A stretch of 64,000 nucleotides of DNA from Porphyromonadaceae bacterium H1 (GTDB lineage Bacteria; Bacteroidota; Bacteroidia; Bacteroidales; Paludibacteraceae), in assembly GCA_001653155.1 (NCBI GenBank), contig BDEJ01000010.1, positions 1 through 64,000 of the forward strand, given 5' to 3'. The translations under genes were made by a program, and so were the position numbers. Below the pieces are notes generated by a model. The model saw only the letters and a program-made list of their open reading frames with translations, had not been told where the DNA came from and ran no database searches. This document shows, piece by piece, positions 7,802-16,995 of this stretch (its first letter is position 1; each line of letters begins with the position of its first letter).

Positions 7802-9283
7802 TTATCTTGCCAGCTGTCCGATAACGGGAATGAGGCTGTCCGAAATCATGTTCGACACCCACAGCGGGGCCGATCCTAAAGCCACTATGGCTACAATGAG
7901 TACCGTTACGGAGAATTTTTCGTACCATACGGCATCCGTCAGTTCCAGATAGTGCTTGTTTTCGACTTTCCCGTAGAGGATTTTTCCTACCACCCGCAGG
8001 ATGTAAACAGCCGTAATAACGATGGATGATACGGCAATAGTGGTGAATACGCGGTGGAAGATATCCGGATTTTCAAAGGCTCCTACGAAGATGGTCATTT
8101 CCGCAACGAAGCCGCTCAATCCCGGTAATCCGAGGGAGGCAAGCCCGGCAATCACGTAGCATACGCTCAGGAAAGGCATCACTTTCATCAAGCCCGCCAG
8201 TTCGCGTATGTCACGGGTGTGCGTCCGGCCGTATATCATCCCGATGAGAGCAAAGAAAAGGGCCGTCATCAGACCGTGGGAAAGCATCTGCATGACTGCT
8301 CCCGTCATGGCCGTACGGTTGAGCATCAGAATGGCAAAGAGCACCAATCCACAGTGGCTCACCGAGGAGTAAGCGTTGATATACTTCAAGTCGGTTTGTA
8401 CAATAGCTGAGAAAGCGCCGTACACCACGCTGATACCTGTCAGAACAATAAATATCCACGACAATTCTTGAGCAGCTTCCGGTAACAGGTAGATGGCTAT
8501 ACGGAAACAGCCGTAGCCTCCGAGCTTCATCAATACGCCGGCGTGCAGCATCGAAACGGCTGTAGGAGCCGATGCGTGTCCGTCGGGCGACCAGGTGTGG
8601 AAGGGGAAAAGAGCACCCAAAACACCAAAGCCAAGAAATACCACCGGGAAGAAATAACGTTGCAGTTCTATCGGTATGTGCAGTTTCGAAAGCTCCAGTA
8701 TGTTCATCGTCGTAGCGCCCGAACCGTAGTAAATGCCCAAAATACCAAGCAGGATGAAAGCCGATCCTCCCATGAGCATAAGGGTTAGCTTCATGGCCGA
8801 ATATTCCTTACGTCCGCTGCCCCACAGTCCAATGAGCAGGTACATCGGTATCAGTGCTATTTCGTAGTACATAAACATGGTGAAGAGGTCGGTTGTGATG
8901 AAAAAACCGAATACGCCTATCGAGAGCAGGCTGAACCAAAGGAAGAATTCTTTGGGCAGAGGATCGATTTTCCACGAAGCCAGTACTCCCGTGAAGACGA
9001 TGATGGCCGATAACAGCAACATCGCCACCGATACGCCGTCCACACCGGAGGAGTAATGAATATTCAACGGGGCATACCATACGGTATCGGCCGTGAAGAG
9101 CATTTCGGCGCTATTGCCCGCTACCCGCTCGGCAAGGTACAGGTAAGTAAGTACACCCGCCATAATCATCAGCAGGGAAGCTCCCGTGAGCGCAACGGCT
9201 TGAATTTGTTTTCTGCTTTTCGACAGAAACAATCCGAGCATCATCAGCGTCGGTATCAGTACGAAGATGGATAAGAAATTCAT
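7802..9283 (-). CDS. nuoM: Complex I subunit M (antiporter-like)
   Basis: A 493-residue polytopic inner-membrane protein, second of the antiporter-like pumping subunits. Typical segments are MYYEIALIPMYLLIGLWG (with the conserved membrane glutamate), PFHTWSPDGHASAPTAVSMLHAGVLMK-type sequence (with the lysine-bearing broken helix), and SSVSHCGLVLFA. The start at 9283 gives a normal N-terminus. The 89-bp spacer to nuoL holds a strong hairpin (9321-9367). Confidence 0.96.
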   Translation of the reverse strand: MNFLSIFVLIPTLMMLGLFLSKSRKQIQAVALTGASLLMIMAGVLTYLYLAERVAGNSAEMLFTADTVWYAPLNIHYSSGVDGVSVAMLLLSAIIVFTGVLASWKIDPLPKEFFLWFSLLSIGVFGFFITTDLFTMFMYYEIALIPMYLLIGLWGSGRKEYSAMKLTLMLMGGSAFILLGILGIYYGSGATTMNILELSKLHIPIELQRYFFPVVFLGFGVLGALFPFHTWSPDGHASAPTAVSMLHAGVLMKLGGYGCFRIAIYLLPEAAQELSWIFIVLTGISVVYGAFSAIVQTDLKYINAYSSVSHCGLVLFAILMLNRTAMTGAVMQMLSHGLMTALFFALIGMIYGRTHTRDIRELAGLMKVMPFLSVCYVIAGLASLGLPGLSGFVAEMTIFVGAFENPDIFHRVFTTIAVSSIVITAVYILRVVGKILYGKVENKHYLELTDAVWYEKFSVTVLIVAIVALGSAPLWVSNMISDSLIPVIGQLAR

Positions 9284-9320
9284 ATTACTATATGTGTTCT
9301 AAAAATTTTTAATACAGAAG

Positions 9321-9367
9321 TTCGGAACGACGCTCCGTCCGTTTGGCGGTTTGAGCGTCGTCTCGAA
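9321..9367 (-). other. Intercistronic hairpin nuoL-nuoM
   Basis: A 9-bp stem ACGACGCTC (9327-9335) with GAGCGTCGT (9353-9361). A second outer stem, TTCG (9321-9324) with CGAA (9364-9367), lies across a 2x2 internal loop. No T-run follows on the minus strand, so it looks more like an mRNA processing or stability element than a terminator. Confidence 0.6.
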
Positions 9368-9372
9368 GTGTT

Positions 9373-11280
9373 TTATGCTAAATATACTATAATTGCAATA
9401 GCTGCAGCCAATAATACGCCTATTAAAAAGACCAGTACGTAGCGTTGCAACTGTCCCGACTGGAGGCCTCTGATTTTCACGGAAGCTTGTTGTGTAATCG
9501 TTGCCAGGCCATCCATTGTGGCGTCTATCACGTGGCGATCGAACCAAGCCAAAGGACGCGAGATGCAGTTGAAGATAACCCTCTTCGTTACAAAGAGATA
9601 GAATTCATCGATGTAGAAACGCTTCATCGCTGCTTTGTAGAGTCCCGGAGAGGATTTTGCCAGTGTTGCCGGTATTTGTGTCGGTTTCCGGTACATAAGC
9701 GTAGCCAGAGCGATACCGATAAGGGCTACTACCGTACTCGACAGAGCTACGGTCATATCAATGTGTATGTCATAGAGCATGCCGTCGGCTGTAACGAAGT
9801 GTCCAAAGGGGATGAAGCCTGCCACCACGGTAACGGCAGCCAGGAAGATAAGGGGGAATGTCATCAACTTCGGAGCTTCATGCGGTTGGTGCTCGTGTTT
9901 ATGCTCTTCTCCCCAGAATATGTTGTAATACAGGCGGAACATGTAGAAAGCAGTTAGTCCTGCAATGAAACTCATCACCACACCCAATATCGGGCAGAAG
10001 TGGAAGACGGCAGCCAGTATTTCGTCCTTACTGAAGAAGCCCGAAAGCGGGAAGATGCCGGCAATGGCCAGACAAGCGATCAGGAAAGTGGCGTGCGTTA
10101 TGGGCATGTATTTTCTCAAGCCTCCCATATGGCTCATTTCGTTGCTGTGAACCGCATGTATAATCGCTCCGGCACCCAGGAAGAGCAAGGCTTTGAACAT
10201 GGCGTGTGTAAAGAGGTGGAACATCGAAGCCATGTATCCAAGCCCTTCGTGGCCTTCGAAGCCCGAAGCTCCGAGGGAGACCATCATAAACCCGATTTGG
10301 GAGATGGTCGAGAAGGCCAGTACGCGCTTGATGTCCGTTTGTACACAAGCCACTACGGCAGCGTATAAAGAGGTGAAAGCACCTACTACGGCAATACCTG
10401 CCAGTACTTCGGGCGAATAGAAGAAGTACACGGGAAAAAGCCGGGCTACCAGATATACTCCGGCTACCACCATGGTGGCGGCGTGTATCAAAGCCGATAC
10501 GGGAGTGGGGCCTTCCATAGCATCGGGCAACCATACGTGCAGCGGGAACATGGCGGATTTACCGGCACCTCCGATAAATATCAAGGCTAAGGCCCAAGTA
10601 AGTACCGAAGCTCCGAGGAAAGTAGCGCCTGCTGTTTCGGAAAGTATGTTGCTGTTGCCTGCTGTCAGTGTTGCAAAGTCGAAGGTCTGTGTATAGAAAG
10701 AAAGAATCAGGATGCCGATCAGGAAGAACAAGTCGGCAAAGCGCGTAACGATAAAAGCTTTCTTCGAGGCTGCTACCGCTTCGGGCTTCGTGTAGTAAAA
10801 ACCGATGAGCAAGTAGGAAGAAACACCCACCAATTCCCAGAAGATATACATTTGGAAAATGTTGGTAGCTACCACCAAACCGAGCATCGAGAAGGTGAAA
10901 AGCGAGAGAAATGCGTAGTAGCGTTGAAATCCCGTTTCGCCTTTCATATAACCCAGGCTATAAATGTGTACCATCAGCGATACGGTGGTTATGACTACCA
11001 GCATCATCACTGAAATAGGGTCGAGCAACAAGCCCAAATCGATGTGGAGACTGTCCGAAAAGCGCAGCCATTCCATTTGCATAATCACGGGTTGGAATAC
11101 GCCGTTCACCCTGTCGGCCGTGAAATAATCGAAAGCACAATAGTAGGACAAGGCTGCTATGATAGCCAGGGAGAGGGTTCCGAGGTTTCCTGCCAGGGAG
11201 GGTTTCAGCTTCGAGTCCAGAAGCCCGATCAGCAAAAAGCTCAGCAGGGGAAGCAGTAAGATGACTAATGTATATTGCAT
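9373..11280 (-). CDS. nuoL: Complex I subunit L (antiporter-like)
   Basis: A 635-residue polytopic protein, the largest antiporter-like subunit, which carries the long lateral C-terminal helix in known complex I structures. Family segments present are LVGVSSYLLIGFYYTKPEA, GGAGKSAMFPLHVWLPDAMEGPTPVSALIHAATMV-type sequence and FSTISQIGFMMVSLG. The start ATG at 11280 gives the usual hydrophobic N-terminus. It lies 49 bp after nuoK in the transcript direction. Confidence 0.96.
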   Translation of the reverse strand: MQYTLVILLLPLLSFLLIGLLDSKLKPSLAGNLGTLSLAIIAALSYYCAFDYFTADRVNGVFQPVIMQMEWLRFSDSLHIDLGLLLDPISVMMLVVITTVSLMVHIYSLGYMKGETGFQRYYAFLSLFTFSMLGLVVATNIFQMYIFWELVGVSSYLLIGFYYTKPEAVAASKKAFIVTRFADLFFLIGILILSFYTQTFDFATLTAGNSNILSETAGATFLGASVLTWALALIFIGGAGKSAMFPLHVWLPDAMEGPTPVSALIHAATMVVAGVYLVARLFPVYFFYSPEVLAGIAVVGAFTSLYAAVVACVQTDIKRVLAFSTISQIGFMMVSLGASGFEGHEGLGYMASMFHLFTHAMFKALLFLGAGAIIHAVHSNEMSHMGGLRKYMPITHATFLIACLAIAGIFPLSGFFSKDEILAAVFHFCPILGVVMSFIAGLTAFYMFRLYYNIFWGEEHKHEHQPHEAPKLMTFPLIFLAAVTVVAGFIPFGHFVTADGMLYDIHIDMTVALSSTVVALIGIALATLMYRKPTQIPATLAKSSPGLYKAAMKRFYIDEFYLFVTKRVIFNCISRPLAWFDRHVIDATMDGLATITQQASVKIRGLQSGQLQRYVLVFLIGVLLAAAIAIIVYLA

Positions 11281-11329
11281 AATGATATAAAAGATTTCAA
11301 AAGTACTTGGATTTTCAGTGCGTATGAGT

Positions 11330-11671
11330 TTAGCCCTTCAATTGGTTCAACTCTTCCACATCCACATCTTGTAAGTTCCGGTATATATTTATGATGATGG
11401 CAATGGCAACGGCCGTTTCGCAAGCGGCTATGGCAATCCCGAAGAGGGTGAAGAACATCCCTTCCGGTTGTTCGGGGTAGAGGTAGCGGTTGAATACCGC
11501 GAAGTTCAGGTCGGCGGCATTTAGCATCAATTCAATCGAGATGAGCATCATCATCAGATTTTTTCGCGCTATGAAGCCGTAAATGCCTGCGAAAAACATA
11601 ATGGAGCTCACAATCAAGTAGGCTTCCATAGGCACGGGGCCCTCCAAAAAATTGATTATCAGTTCGTACAT
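11330..11671 (-). CDS. nuoK: Complex I subunit K
   Basis: A 113-residue, three-helix inner-membrane subunit that bridges the antiporter-like modules. The core contains the conserved membrane glutamates in LISIELMLNAADLNFAVF and CETAVAIAI. Most family members start near the internal Met15 (genomic 11629), so the first 14 residues may be untranslated; the ATG at 11671 is kept because it is the first in frame. A 126-bp spacer with a hairpin separates it from nuoJ. Confidence 0.93.
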   Translation of the reverse strand: MYELIINFLEGPVPMEAYLIVSSIMFFAGIYGFIARKNLMMMLISIELMLNAADLNFAVFNRYLYPEQPEGMFFTLFGIAIAACETAVAIAIIINIYRNLQDVDVEELNQLKG

Positions 11672-11762
11672 AAAATATTAGTTAACGTATACCGACCGAA
11701 ACTTCAGATTTCGACCCTTGTTGTTGCGACCGGCAACTGTAAGTTTTTATTTCCTTGTCTCT

Positions 11763-11781
11763 CATGCCTCCATGGGGCATG
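11763..11781 (-). other. Small intercistronic hairpin nuoJ-nuoK
   Basis: CATGCC (11763-11768) pairs with GGCATG (11776-11781) across a 7-nt loop, in the 126-bp spacer between nuoJ and nuoK. Nothing else is recognisable in the spacer. Confidence 0.35.
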
Positions 11782-11797
11782 TATCTCGTTTGGGTTA

Positions 11798-12307
11798 CTA
11801 TTTCCTTTTGCGCGCTACCATGATACCTCCGATGATGCAGGCCAAAATCAGCATACTGATGGCTTCGAATGCAAGCAGGTATTGGTATTTGTCGGTTCCC
11901 ATCATGGTTAACCCGATGTATTTGATGTCGCTTCCTGTCGTGCCGAGGCTGTAGCTATAAACTTTGCTCACGTTGTGTACGATAATGTGTGTACAGAAAG
12001 CCAGTCCGCCTACGGAAAGTAATGCGATGAGCAACCTCTTGGCTATCGGCTTCGAGGGGGCGGATTCGCCCGGTTTGTGGGTGAGCAGGATGGCAAAAAT
12101 AAAGAGTACCATGATGCCGCCTGCATATACGGCTATTTGAACGGCCATCAGATATTGGTAGCCTAAAATCAGGTAAAGACCTGCCACCGACAAAAGCACG
12201 AAAAGCAGGAAAGTGGCCGAGCGAATGATACGCTTGGTGGATACCGCCATGATAGAAAATGTGGCGATAACAGCCGCTAAAATGTAAAATATAATTTGTT
12301 CTGCCAT
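11798..12307 (-). CDS. nuoJ: Complex I subunit J
   Basis: A 169-residue protein with five predicted membrane helices. The N-terminal part has the conserved RSATFLLFVLLSVAGLYLILGYQYLMAVQIAVYAGGIMVLF-type sequence that supplies the pi-bulge helix near the quinone channel. Length is normal. It follows nuoI by 64 bp, in which a weak 6-bp hairpin (12325-12343) can form. Confidence 0.94.
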   Translation of the reverse strand: MAEQIIFYILAAVIATFSIMAVSTKRIIRSATFLLFVLLSVAGLYLILGYQYLMAVQIAVYAGGIMVLFIFAILLTHKPGESAPSKPIAKRLLIALLSVGGLAFCTHIIVHNVSKVYSYSLGTTGSDIKYIGLTMMGTDKYQYLLAFEAISMLILACIIGGIMVARKRK

Positions 12308-12371
12308 ATTCTTGTAAGAAATGAGAAACTTGATCTGAGTTTCGGGATTTTCTTTTGTTATTGTTCGTTAG

Positions 12372-12884
12372 TTACTCTGCCTCAGGAGCGCTTTTTTCAG
12401 CTTCGGGCTTTACTTCTTTTTTCTTCTCGCGGAGCTTCGAGCCTTCTTTATTGAGTTGTTCCTTCAATCGGTCTCGGGTAAAGGTTGCGTTTTCAAAGTC
12501 TTTCGAGAAGACGATGGCGTCCGAGGGGCAAGTAAGTACACAGAGGTTACAGAAAGTACACATACCGAGGTCGTAGAGGTAGCGGTCGAGCACTTTCTTC
12601 TTTTTTCCCTCTTCGGTTTCAATCACTTTTTGAATAACCTGAATGGTTCCGTTCGGACAGTTCGTTTCGCAGACTTTGCACGAGGTGCAGGCATGTTCGT
12701 TGTTTTCGTCGTGAGGCATAGTCAAGGTAGCTCGCCAACGATCGGAGACAAAAAGCGTGGTCTTTCTGTTTTCGGGATACTCTGCAGTTACTTTTTTAGT
12801 CCAGAGTTCTTTCCATGTTTCACCCATGCCGACGAGCAAAGATTTGACTCCCTTGAATAAACCTGAAAAATAATTTCCTGACAT
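12372..12884 (-). CDS. nuoI: Complex I subunit I, 2x[4Fe-4S] ferredoxin-like
   Basis: A 170-residue peripheral subunit that carries clusters N6a and N6b and passes electrons toward NuoB. Two cysteine motifs are seen: CTSCKVCETNCP and CTFCNLCVLTCP. The tail is lysine/glutamate-rich and not conserved. The start was set at the ATG at 12884, because the frame upstream begins with a TTG at 12905 that adds only seven residues. It is probably the entry side for electrons here, since no nuoEFG genes are present. Confidence 0.94.
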   Translation of the reverse strand: MSGNYFSGLFKGVKSLLVGMGETWKELWTKKVTAEYPENRKTTLFVSDRWRATLTMPHDENNEHACTSCKVCETNCPNGTIQVIQKVIETEEGKKKKVLDRYLYDLGMCTFCNLCVLTCPSDAIVFSKDFENATFTRDRLKEQLNKEGSKLREKKKEVKPEAEKSAPEAE

Positions 12885-12918
12885 ATAGTTTTTAAAAGAT
12901 TTCAATATTTATACATAC

Positions 12919-12939
12919 GAGGGACGCAGAAGTCCCCTC
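12919..12939 (-). other. GAGGGAC-type hairpin in the nuoH-nuoI spacer
   Basis: GGGAC (12921-12925) pairs with GTCCC (12932-12936), extendable by GA/TC across one bulged C, around a 6-nt loop. It sits in the 41-bp gap between nuoH and nuoI and resembles the arms of the rimP leader hairpin at 27390-27433. Confidence 0.45.
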
Positions 12940-12946
12940 TTCTCAA

Positions 12947-14068
12947 TCAATTGCCGAATACATTCGGGAAAAGTCCTGTAAGTGTAAGTCCGGATAAAAC
13001 CAGCAGTACCATTACGAAAATGTTTACCAAGTTGATGGGCAAGAGGTACTTCCATTCGAGGTTCAGCAGTTGGTCGATACGCAAACGCGGGAAAGACCAA
13101 CGCACCCACAGACTGATAAATACGAGCACAGCTGCTTTGGCGAAGAACCAAAGATAAGAGGGGATGTACCACATAATCTGATTGAAGGTATCCCAACCTT
13201 TTACCTGTATCGGCATCCAGCCTCCGAGGAAGACTGTCGTAGCTATGGCTGCAATGATGAACATGTTCAGGTACTCGGCCAGGTAGAAGAATCCGAACTG
13301 AAGTCCCGAATATTCGGTATGGTATCCGGCAATGAGCTCCGACTCCGCTTCGGGAAGGTCGAAAGGACCGCGGTTGGTTTCCGCATGGCCGGAAATGAGA
13401 TAGATAACAAAAGCAATGACGGCCGAAATATGCCCGTTGAAAAGGTTCCAACAGTAGCGTTGGCTCTCTACGATTTCGGAAAGCTGCATGGTGCCCGAAA
13501 GTACAACCATGGTCATCAATGCCAGACCGGCCGAGAGTTCGTAGCTTACAAACTGAGCCCCACTTCGCATGGCGCCTACCATCGAGTATTTGTTGTTACT
13601 CGACCATCCGGCCAACAACACGCCGATTATCCCTAAGGACGAAACGGCCAATACGTAAAACACTCCGATGTTAAAGTCCACCACCTGTAAGCCCTGTCCG
13701 AAAGGAATGGCCCCGAAAGTGAGCATGGAAGCTACAATCATGAAAAAAGGTGCGACGTAAAAGAGTACTTTGTCAACTTTTTTTACGTAGATGATTTCCT
13801 TGATCAGAATTTTGACCATGTCGGCCACACTTTGCACAATCCCCCATTTACCTACCCGGTTGGGGCCGAGGCGGGACTGGAAAAAGGCCGTGATCTTACG
13901 TTCGGCATAAATCAATATAAGTGCCAGTACTGCATATAACGTTAAAAGTACCACACCGATGAGCACGTATTCGATCAGCAAGGCCCAAAACTCGGGCATG
14001 GCTCCGCGTAGGACTTCGTCCAGCCAGGCGGTAACGTGCGAAAGCTCTAATGGTTGTGAATAATTCAT
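12947..14068 (-). CDS. nuoH: Complex I subunit H
   Basis: A 373-residue inner-membrane subunit that forms the quinone-entry channel with NuoB and NuoCD. Signature segments are [41 protein letters not shown] and a late [12 protein letters not shown]. The start ATG at 14068 gives a normal N-terminus. A 168-bp spacer separates it from nuoCD. Confidence 0.96.
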   Translation of the reverse strand: MNYSQPLELSHVTAWLDEVLRGAMPEFWALLIEYVLIGVVLLTLYAVLALILIYAERKITAFFQSRLGPNRVGKWGIVQSVADMVKILIKEIIYVKKVDKVLFYVAPFFMIVASMLTFGAIPFGQGLQVVDFNIGVFYVLAVSSLGIIGVLLAGWSSNNKYSMVGAMRSGAQFVSYELSAGLALMTMVVLSGTMQLSEIVESQRYCWNLFNGHISAVIAFVIYLISGHAETNRGPFDLPEAESELIAGYHTEYSGLQFGFFYLAEYLNMFIIAAIATTVFLGGWMPIQVKGWDTFNQIMWYIPSYLWFFAKAAVLVFISLWVRWSFPRLRIDQLLNLEWKYLLPINLVNIFVMVLLVLSGLTLTGLFPNVFGN

Positions 14069-14089
14069 ACCTAAAATCCCCTGTTTTTA

Positions 14090-14104
14090 CTCTCGTTTCG
14101 AGAG
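14090..14104 (-). other. Hairpin in the nuoCD-nuoH spacer
   Basis: CTCTCG (14090-14095) pairs with CGAGAG (14099-14104) around a TTT loop. A second, CCTGT/ACAGG, pairing lies just beyond. The remaining part of the 168-bp spacer (14069-14236) shows no gene or promoter box. Confidence 0.45.
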
Positions 14105-14236
14105 GAGCCCTGTGGGGAACAGGTGTTTGTGTTATTGGTTTATGTTGTTATACTTTGCGTTATTTCCTTTCAAAAAACCGCATCCTTCTGTGTGTCGGAT
14201 GAAAGCCGGGGTAAATAGAAGAGGTCTTCTTCCGGC

Positions 14237-15868
14237 TTACCGGTCGATATCGGGTATTACGTAGTCCATCGATCCGCCGATGCCGATAAAGTCAGCTAAT
14301 TTTTCGCCTTTGCAGATGAGGGGCATGGCCGATACCAAGCTCATCGAAGGCGAGCGGAATTTCAAGCGGTAAGGTGTCTTGTCACCGCGGCTGTCGATGA
14401 ACACACTGAATACGCCGCGACCCGCTTCTACCGACTGGTAGTATTCTCCTTCGGGAATGCGAATAATGGGTTTCGTTTTCGTCTGGAAGCTACCTTCCGG
14501 TATGTTGTCTATCAGTTGCTCGATTATGTGGAGAGATTCCGCGATTTCGTCGAGACGGTTCAGGTAGCGTGCGTAGGAGTCGCCCTCCTTACGGATTACC
14601 TCCTTGAATTCTACTTGATCGTAAAGCGAATAAGCTTTGTGTTTACGTACGTCGCAAGACCATCCCGAAGCCCGTCCTGCCGGACCGGTGATGGCATAGG
14701 ATACTGCGTCTTCCTGTTTCAGTACGCCAATGCCGATCATCCGTCCCAGGGCAATGACGTTGTGCGAGAAGAAACGGTCGTATTCGATGAGCTTTTCGCG
14801 CATGTAAGGAATAAATTCCTTCACCTCTTTCTGGAATTCGGGATAAATGTCGAACATCACACCACCTATCACATTTTGATTCATGATGAGGCGTCCTCCG
14901 CAGACTTTTTCAAAGATGTGCAGAATCATCTCACGTTCGCGCATGCCGTACACGAAGGCCGTAGTGGCTCCCAAGTCGTTACATTGAGCGGCCCATCCGA
15001 GCAAGTGGGATTCGATACGGGTGAGTTCGTCGAGTATGGTGCGAATGTACTGGGCTCTTTCGGGTACTTCTATTTCGGCAGCTTTCTCAATGCACATGCA
15101 GAGGCAGTGGCGGTTGATATTGGCCGATAGATAATCCAGGCGGTCGGTAAAGTGGAGAATCTGGTGGTAACCCAGATTTTCGCTTAGTTTTTCGATACCG
15201 CGGTGGATGTATCCGCTGTGTACGTCTATTTTCTTGATGATTTCTCCGTCCAATGCGGTTCGGAAGTGCATAACTCCGTGGGTGGAGGGGTGCTGCGGGC
15301 CGATGTTGATGATGTAATCATCCACTTCGAAGATGTCGATTCGTTCTTCCTGTATTTTCCCGTCAACTTCCGTTAGGCGACGCGTTACGTCCTGTATCTC
15401 TTTGCTTTCCACCTTCATGGGATTGAGGGCGGGAGCTCCGTCGTAGTCTTTTCGCAGAGGGTAACCGATCCAGTCTTCGTTCAGGAAGAATTTCCGCATG
15501 TCGGGGTTGTTGATGAAGCGGATTCCGAACATGGCGTATATTTCGCGCTCGTTCAGCAGGGCTGTTTCGTAGAGGTCGGTAAGCGAGTAGAGCAGGGGAT
15601 TTTCGCGGTCGGCAGTAGCGGTTTTTACTACAATCTCCTTTGCAAAGAGGTCTTTCGAACCGGTCAGGAAGTAGATAACTCCCAGCTTTTCGCCCCAGTC
15701 CATTCCGATGACCTTTAACAGTACGTCGAAGTTGTACTCGGGATTGTTATACAAGGTTTCCATCAAGAGATGGACTTGCTTGGGTTCGACACTGACGCAG
15801 AGCGGTTGTTTGTCCTCAATAACCGCTTCGGGCAGTTTTTCGAGAATAAGTTTTTTTATCGTTTCCAT
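14237..15868 (-). CDS. nuoCD: Fused complex I subunits C and D
   Basis: A 543-residue peripheral subunit. Residues about 1-150 are the NuoC (30 kDa) part with the segment LNEREIYAMFGIRFINNPDMRKFFL. Residues about 165-543 are the NuoD (49 kDa) part with NIGPQHPSTHGVMHF near the quinone site, GYIHRGIEKL and a C-terminal DYVIPDIDR. The C-D fusion is also known in E. coli and many Bacteroidota. It starts 3 bp after nuoB ends, so the two are likely coupled in translation. Confidence 0.96.
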   Translation of the reverse strand: METIKKLILEKLPEAVIEDKQPLCVSVEPKQVHLLMETLYNNPEYNFDVLLKVIGMDWGEKLGVIYFLTGSKDLFAKEIVVKTATADRENPLLYSLTDLYETALLNEREIYAMFGIRFINNPDMRKFFLNEDWIGYPLRKDYDGAPALNPMKVESKEIQDVTRRLTEVDGKIQEERIDIFEVDDYIINIGPQHPSTHGVMHFRTALDGEIIKKIDVHSGYIHRGIEKLSENLGYHQILHFTDRLDYLSANINRHCLCMCIEKAAEIEVPERAQYIRTILDELTRIESHLLGWAAQCNDLGATTAFVYGMREREMILHIFEKVCGGRLIMNQNVIGGVMFDIYPEFQKEVKEFIPYMREKLIEYDRFFSHNVIALGRMIGIGVLKQEDAVSYAITGPAGRASGWSCDVRKHKAYSLYDQVEFKEVIRKEGDSYARYLNRLDEIAESLHIIEQLIDNIPEGSFQTKTKPIIRIPEGEYYQSVEAGRGVFSVFIDSRGDKTPYRLKFRSPSMSLVSAMPLICKGEKLADFIGIGGSMDYVIPDIDR

Positions 15869-15871
15869 ATC

Positions 15872-16435
15872 TTATCGTTCCTTGTTGAAGAAAAACTGCT
15901 CCAATTTCACTTTGCGTTGCAGTTGCATCAGTCCGTAGAAGAGGGATTCCGGCCGGGGAGGGCATCCGGGGACATACACATCTACGGGGACGATTTTCTC
16001 CACCCCTTCCACCACGTGGTAGGAGTCGACGAAAGGCCCACCGGAGATGGCACAACCACCCATGGCCAATACGTATTTGGGCTCGGCCATCTGGTCGTAA
16101 ACGCGCTTGAGCAGAGGAGCCATCTTATGAACGATGGTTCCGGCCACAATCATCACGTCCGACTGGCGCGGGCTGTTGCGTACCACTTCCATCCCAAAGC
16201 GGGCGATGTCGTGATGGGCGGCGGCTGTAGCCATAAACTCGATACCGCAGCAACTGGTAGCGAATATCAGTGGCCACATCGAGTTGGAGCGGCCCCAGTT
16301 GATGAGCTCGTCGAGTTTTGATACTACTACATTGACGCCATTCGCCTGAAGCTCTTTTACGTAATCCTCCAGGTAGTCGTTGTGTTTGAATTCCGCGTAG
16401 GGAATGCCTTTTATTTTTACGTCTTTTACATCCAT
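15872..16435 (-). CDS. nuoB: Complex I subunit B, N2 cluster
   Basis: A 187-residue subunit that binds the terminal [4Fe-4S] cluster N2 next to the quinone site. The cysteine motifs [18 protein letters not shown] and PGCPPRPE are all present. Two in-frame starts exist, ATG 16456 and ATG 16435. I chose 16435 because an AAAGGAG sequence lies 8-9 bp before it inside the end of nuoA, a rare clear Shine-Dalgarno match in this window. The gene overlaps nuoA by 10 bp with this start and by 31 bp with the other. Confidence 0.93.
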   Translation of the reverse strand: MDVKDVKIKGIPYAEFKHNDYLEDYVKELQANGVNVVVSKLDELINWGRSNSMWPLIFATSCCGIEFMATAAAHHDIARFGMEVVRNSPRQSDVMIVAGTIVHKMAPLLKRVYDQMAEPKYVLAMGGCAISGGPFVDSYHVVEGVEKIVPVDVYVPGCPPRPESLFYGLMQLQRKVKLEQFFFNKER

Positions 16436-16779
16436 TTCAATACTCCTTTCTTCCATGCGTAGGCCAGACCGAGAGCCAGCACGCCGATGAAAAACGCGAT
16501 GCTAAACAATCCCGCCAAACCGAGGTCGCGTACCACGGTAGACCAAGGGAAGAGGAAGATGGCTTCTACATCGAACATCAAGTAGAGGATGGCATAGAGG
16601 TAGTAGCCGACTTTAAACTGCATCCACGAACTGCCTTTGGTCGGCAGACCGCATTCGTAGGATTCCGTCTTCTGCAGGTTGAAAGAGCGGGGGGATATCA
16701 GAATGGCCATGCCCAAACCGGCCACCACCAATGTGATACCCGTGAGCAAAACCACAAGAAACAAGCTTGAGCTATCCAT
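16426..16779 (-). CDS. nuoA: Complex I subunit A
   Basis: A 117-residue, three-helix subunit. The first cytoplasmic loop has the conserved ESYECGLP and the second helix has [23 protein letters not shown], both hallmarks of the family. It is the first gene of the operon, with a TATCTTTG box 45-52 bp upstream of the start. The order A-B-CD-H-I-J-K-L-M-N is the 11-subunit form without NuoE, F and G. Confidence 0.96.
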   Translation of the reverse strand: MDSSSLFLVVLLTGITLVVAGLGMAILISPRSFNLQKTESYECGLPTKGSSWMQFKVGYYLYAILYLMFDVEAIFLFPWSTVVRDLGLAGLFSIAFFIGVLALGLAYAWKKGVLKWM

Positions 16780-16823
16780 AGGTTTTTTTAATGTTTATAG
16801 TCTCCTTTTTTTGAAAAACGCTG

Positions 16824-16831
16824 CAAAGATA
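16824..16831 (-). promoter_or_regulatory. -7 box (TATCTTTG) of the nuo operon
   Basis: Minus-strand TATCTTTG, matching TAnnTTTG, about 45 bp before nuoA. The -33 region is A/T-rich without a clear TTTG. Confidence 0.5.
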
Positions 16832-16938
16832 AGTACATTTTTCCGTATATATAGGTATATTTCTCCGAAAAATTTGCATCCGACTACCTATTTCTTGTTA
16901 AAGGGCTATGCAACAAAGCTCAAGCTTAGGTAAAAATA

Positions 16939-16964
16939 AAGGCGGCTCCCAGAGGAGCCGCCTT
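16939..16964. terminator. Terminator after the outer-membrane protein gene
   Basis: A perfect 11-bp stem AAGGCGGCTCC (16939-16949) with GGAGCCGCCTT (16954-16964) and a CAGA tetraloop. On the minus strand a T-rich stretch follows (complement of 16926-16938). It lies 32 bp after the stop of the gene at 16996. Confidence 0.85.
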
Positions 16965-16995
16965 ATTCCGTTCTATTATAAAGAATCTTCGTTGT

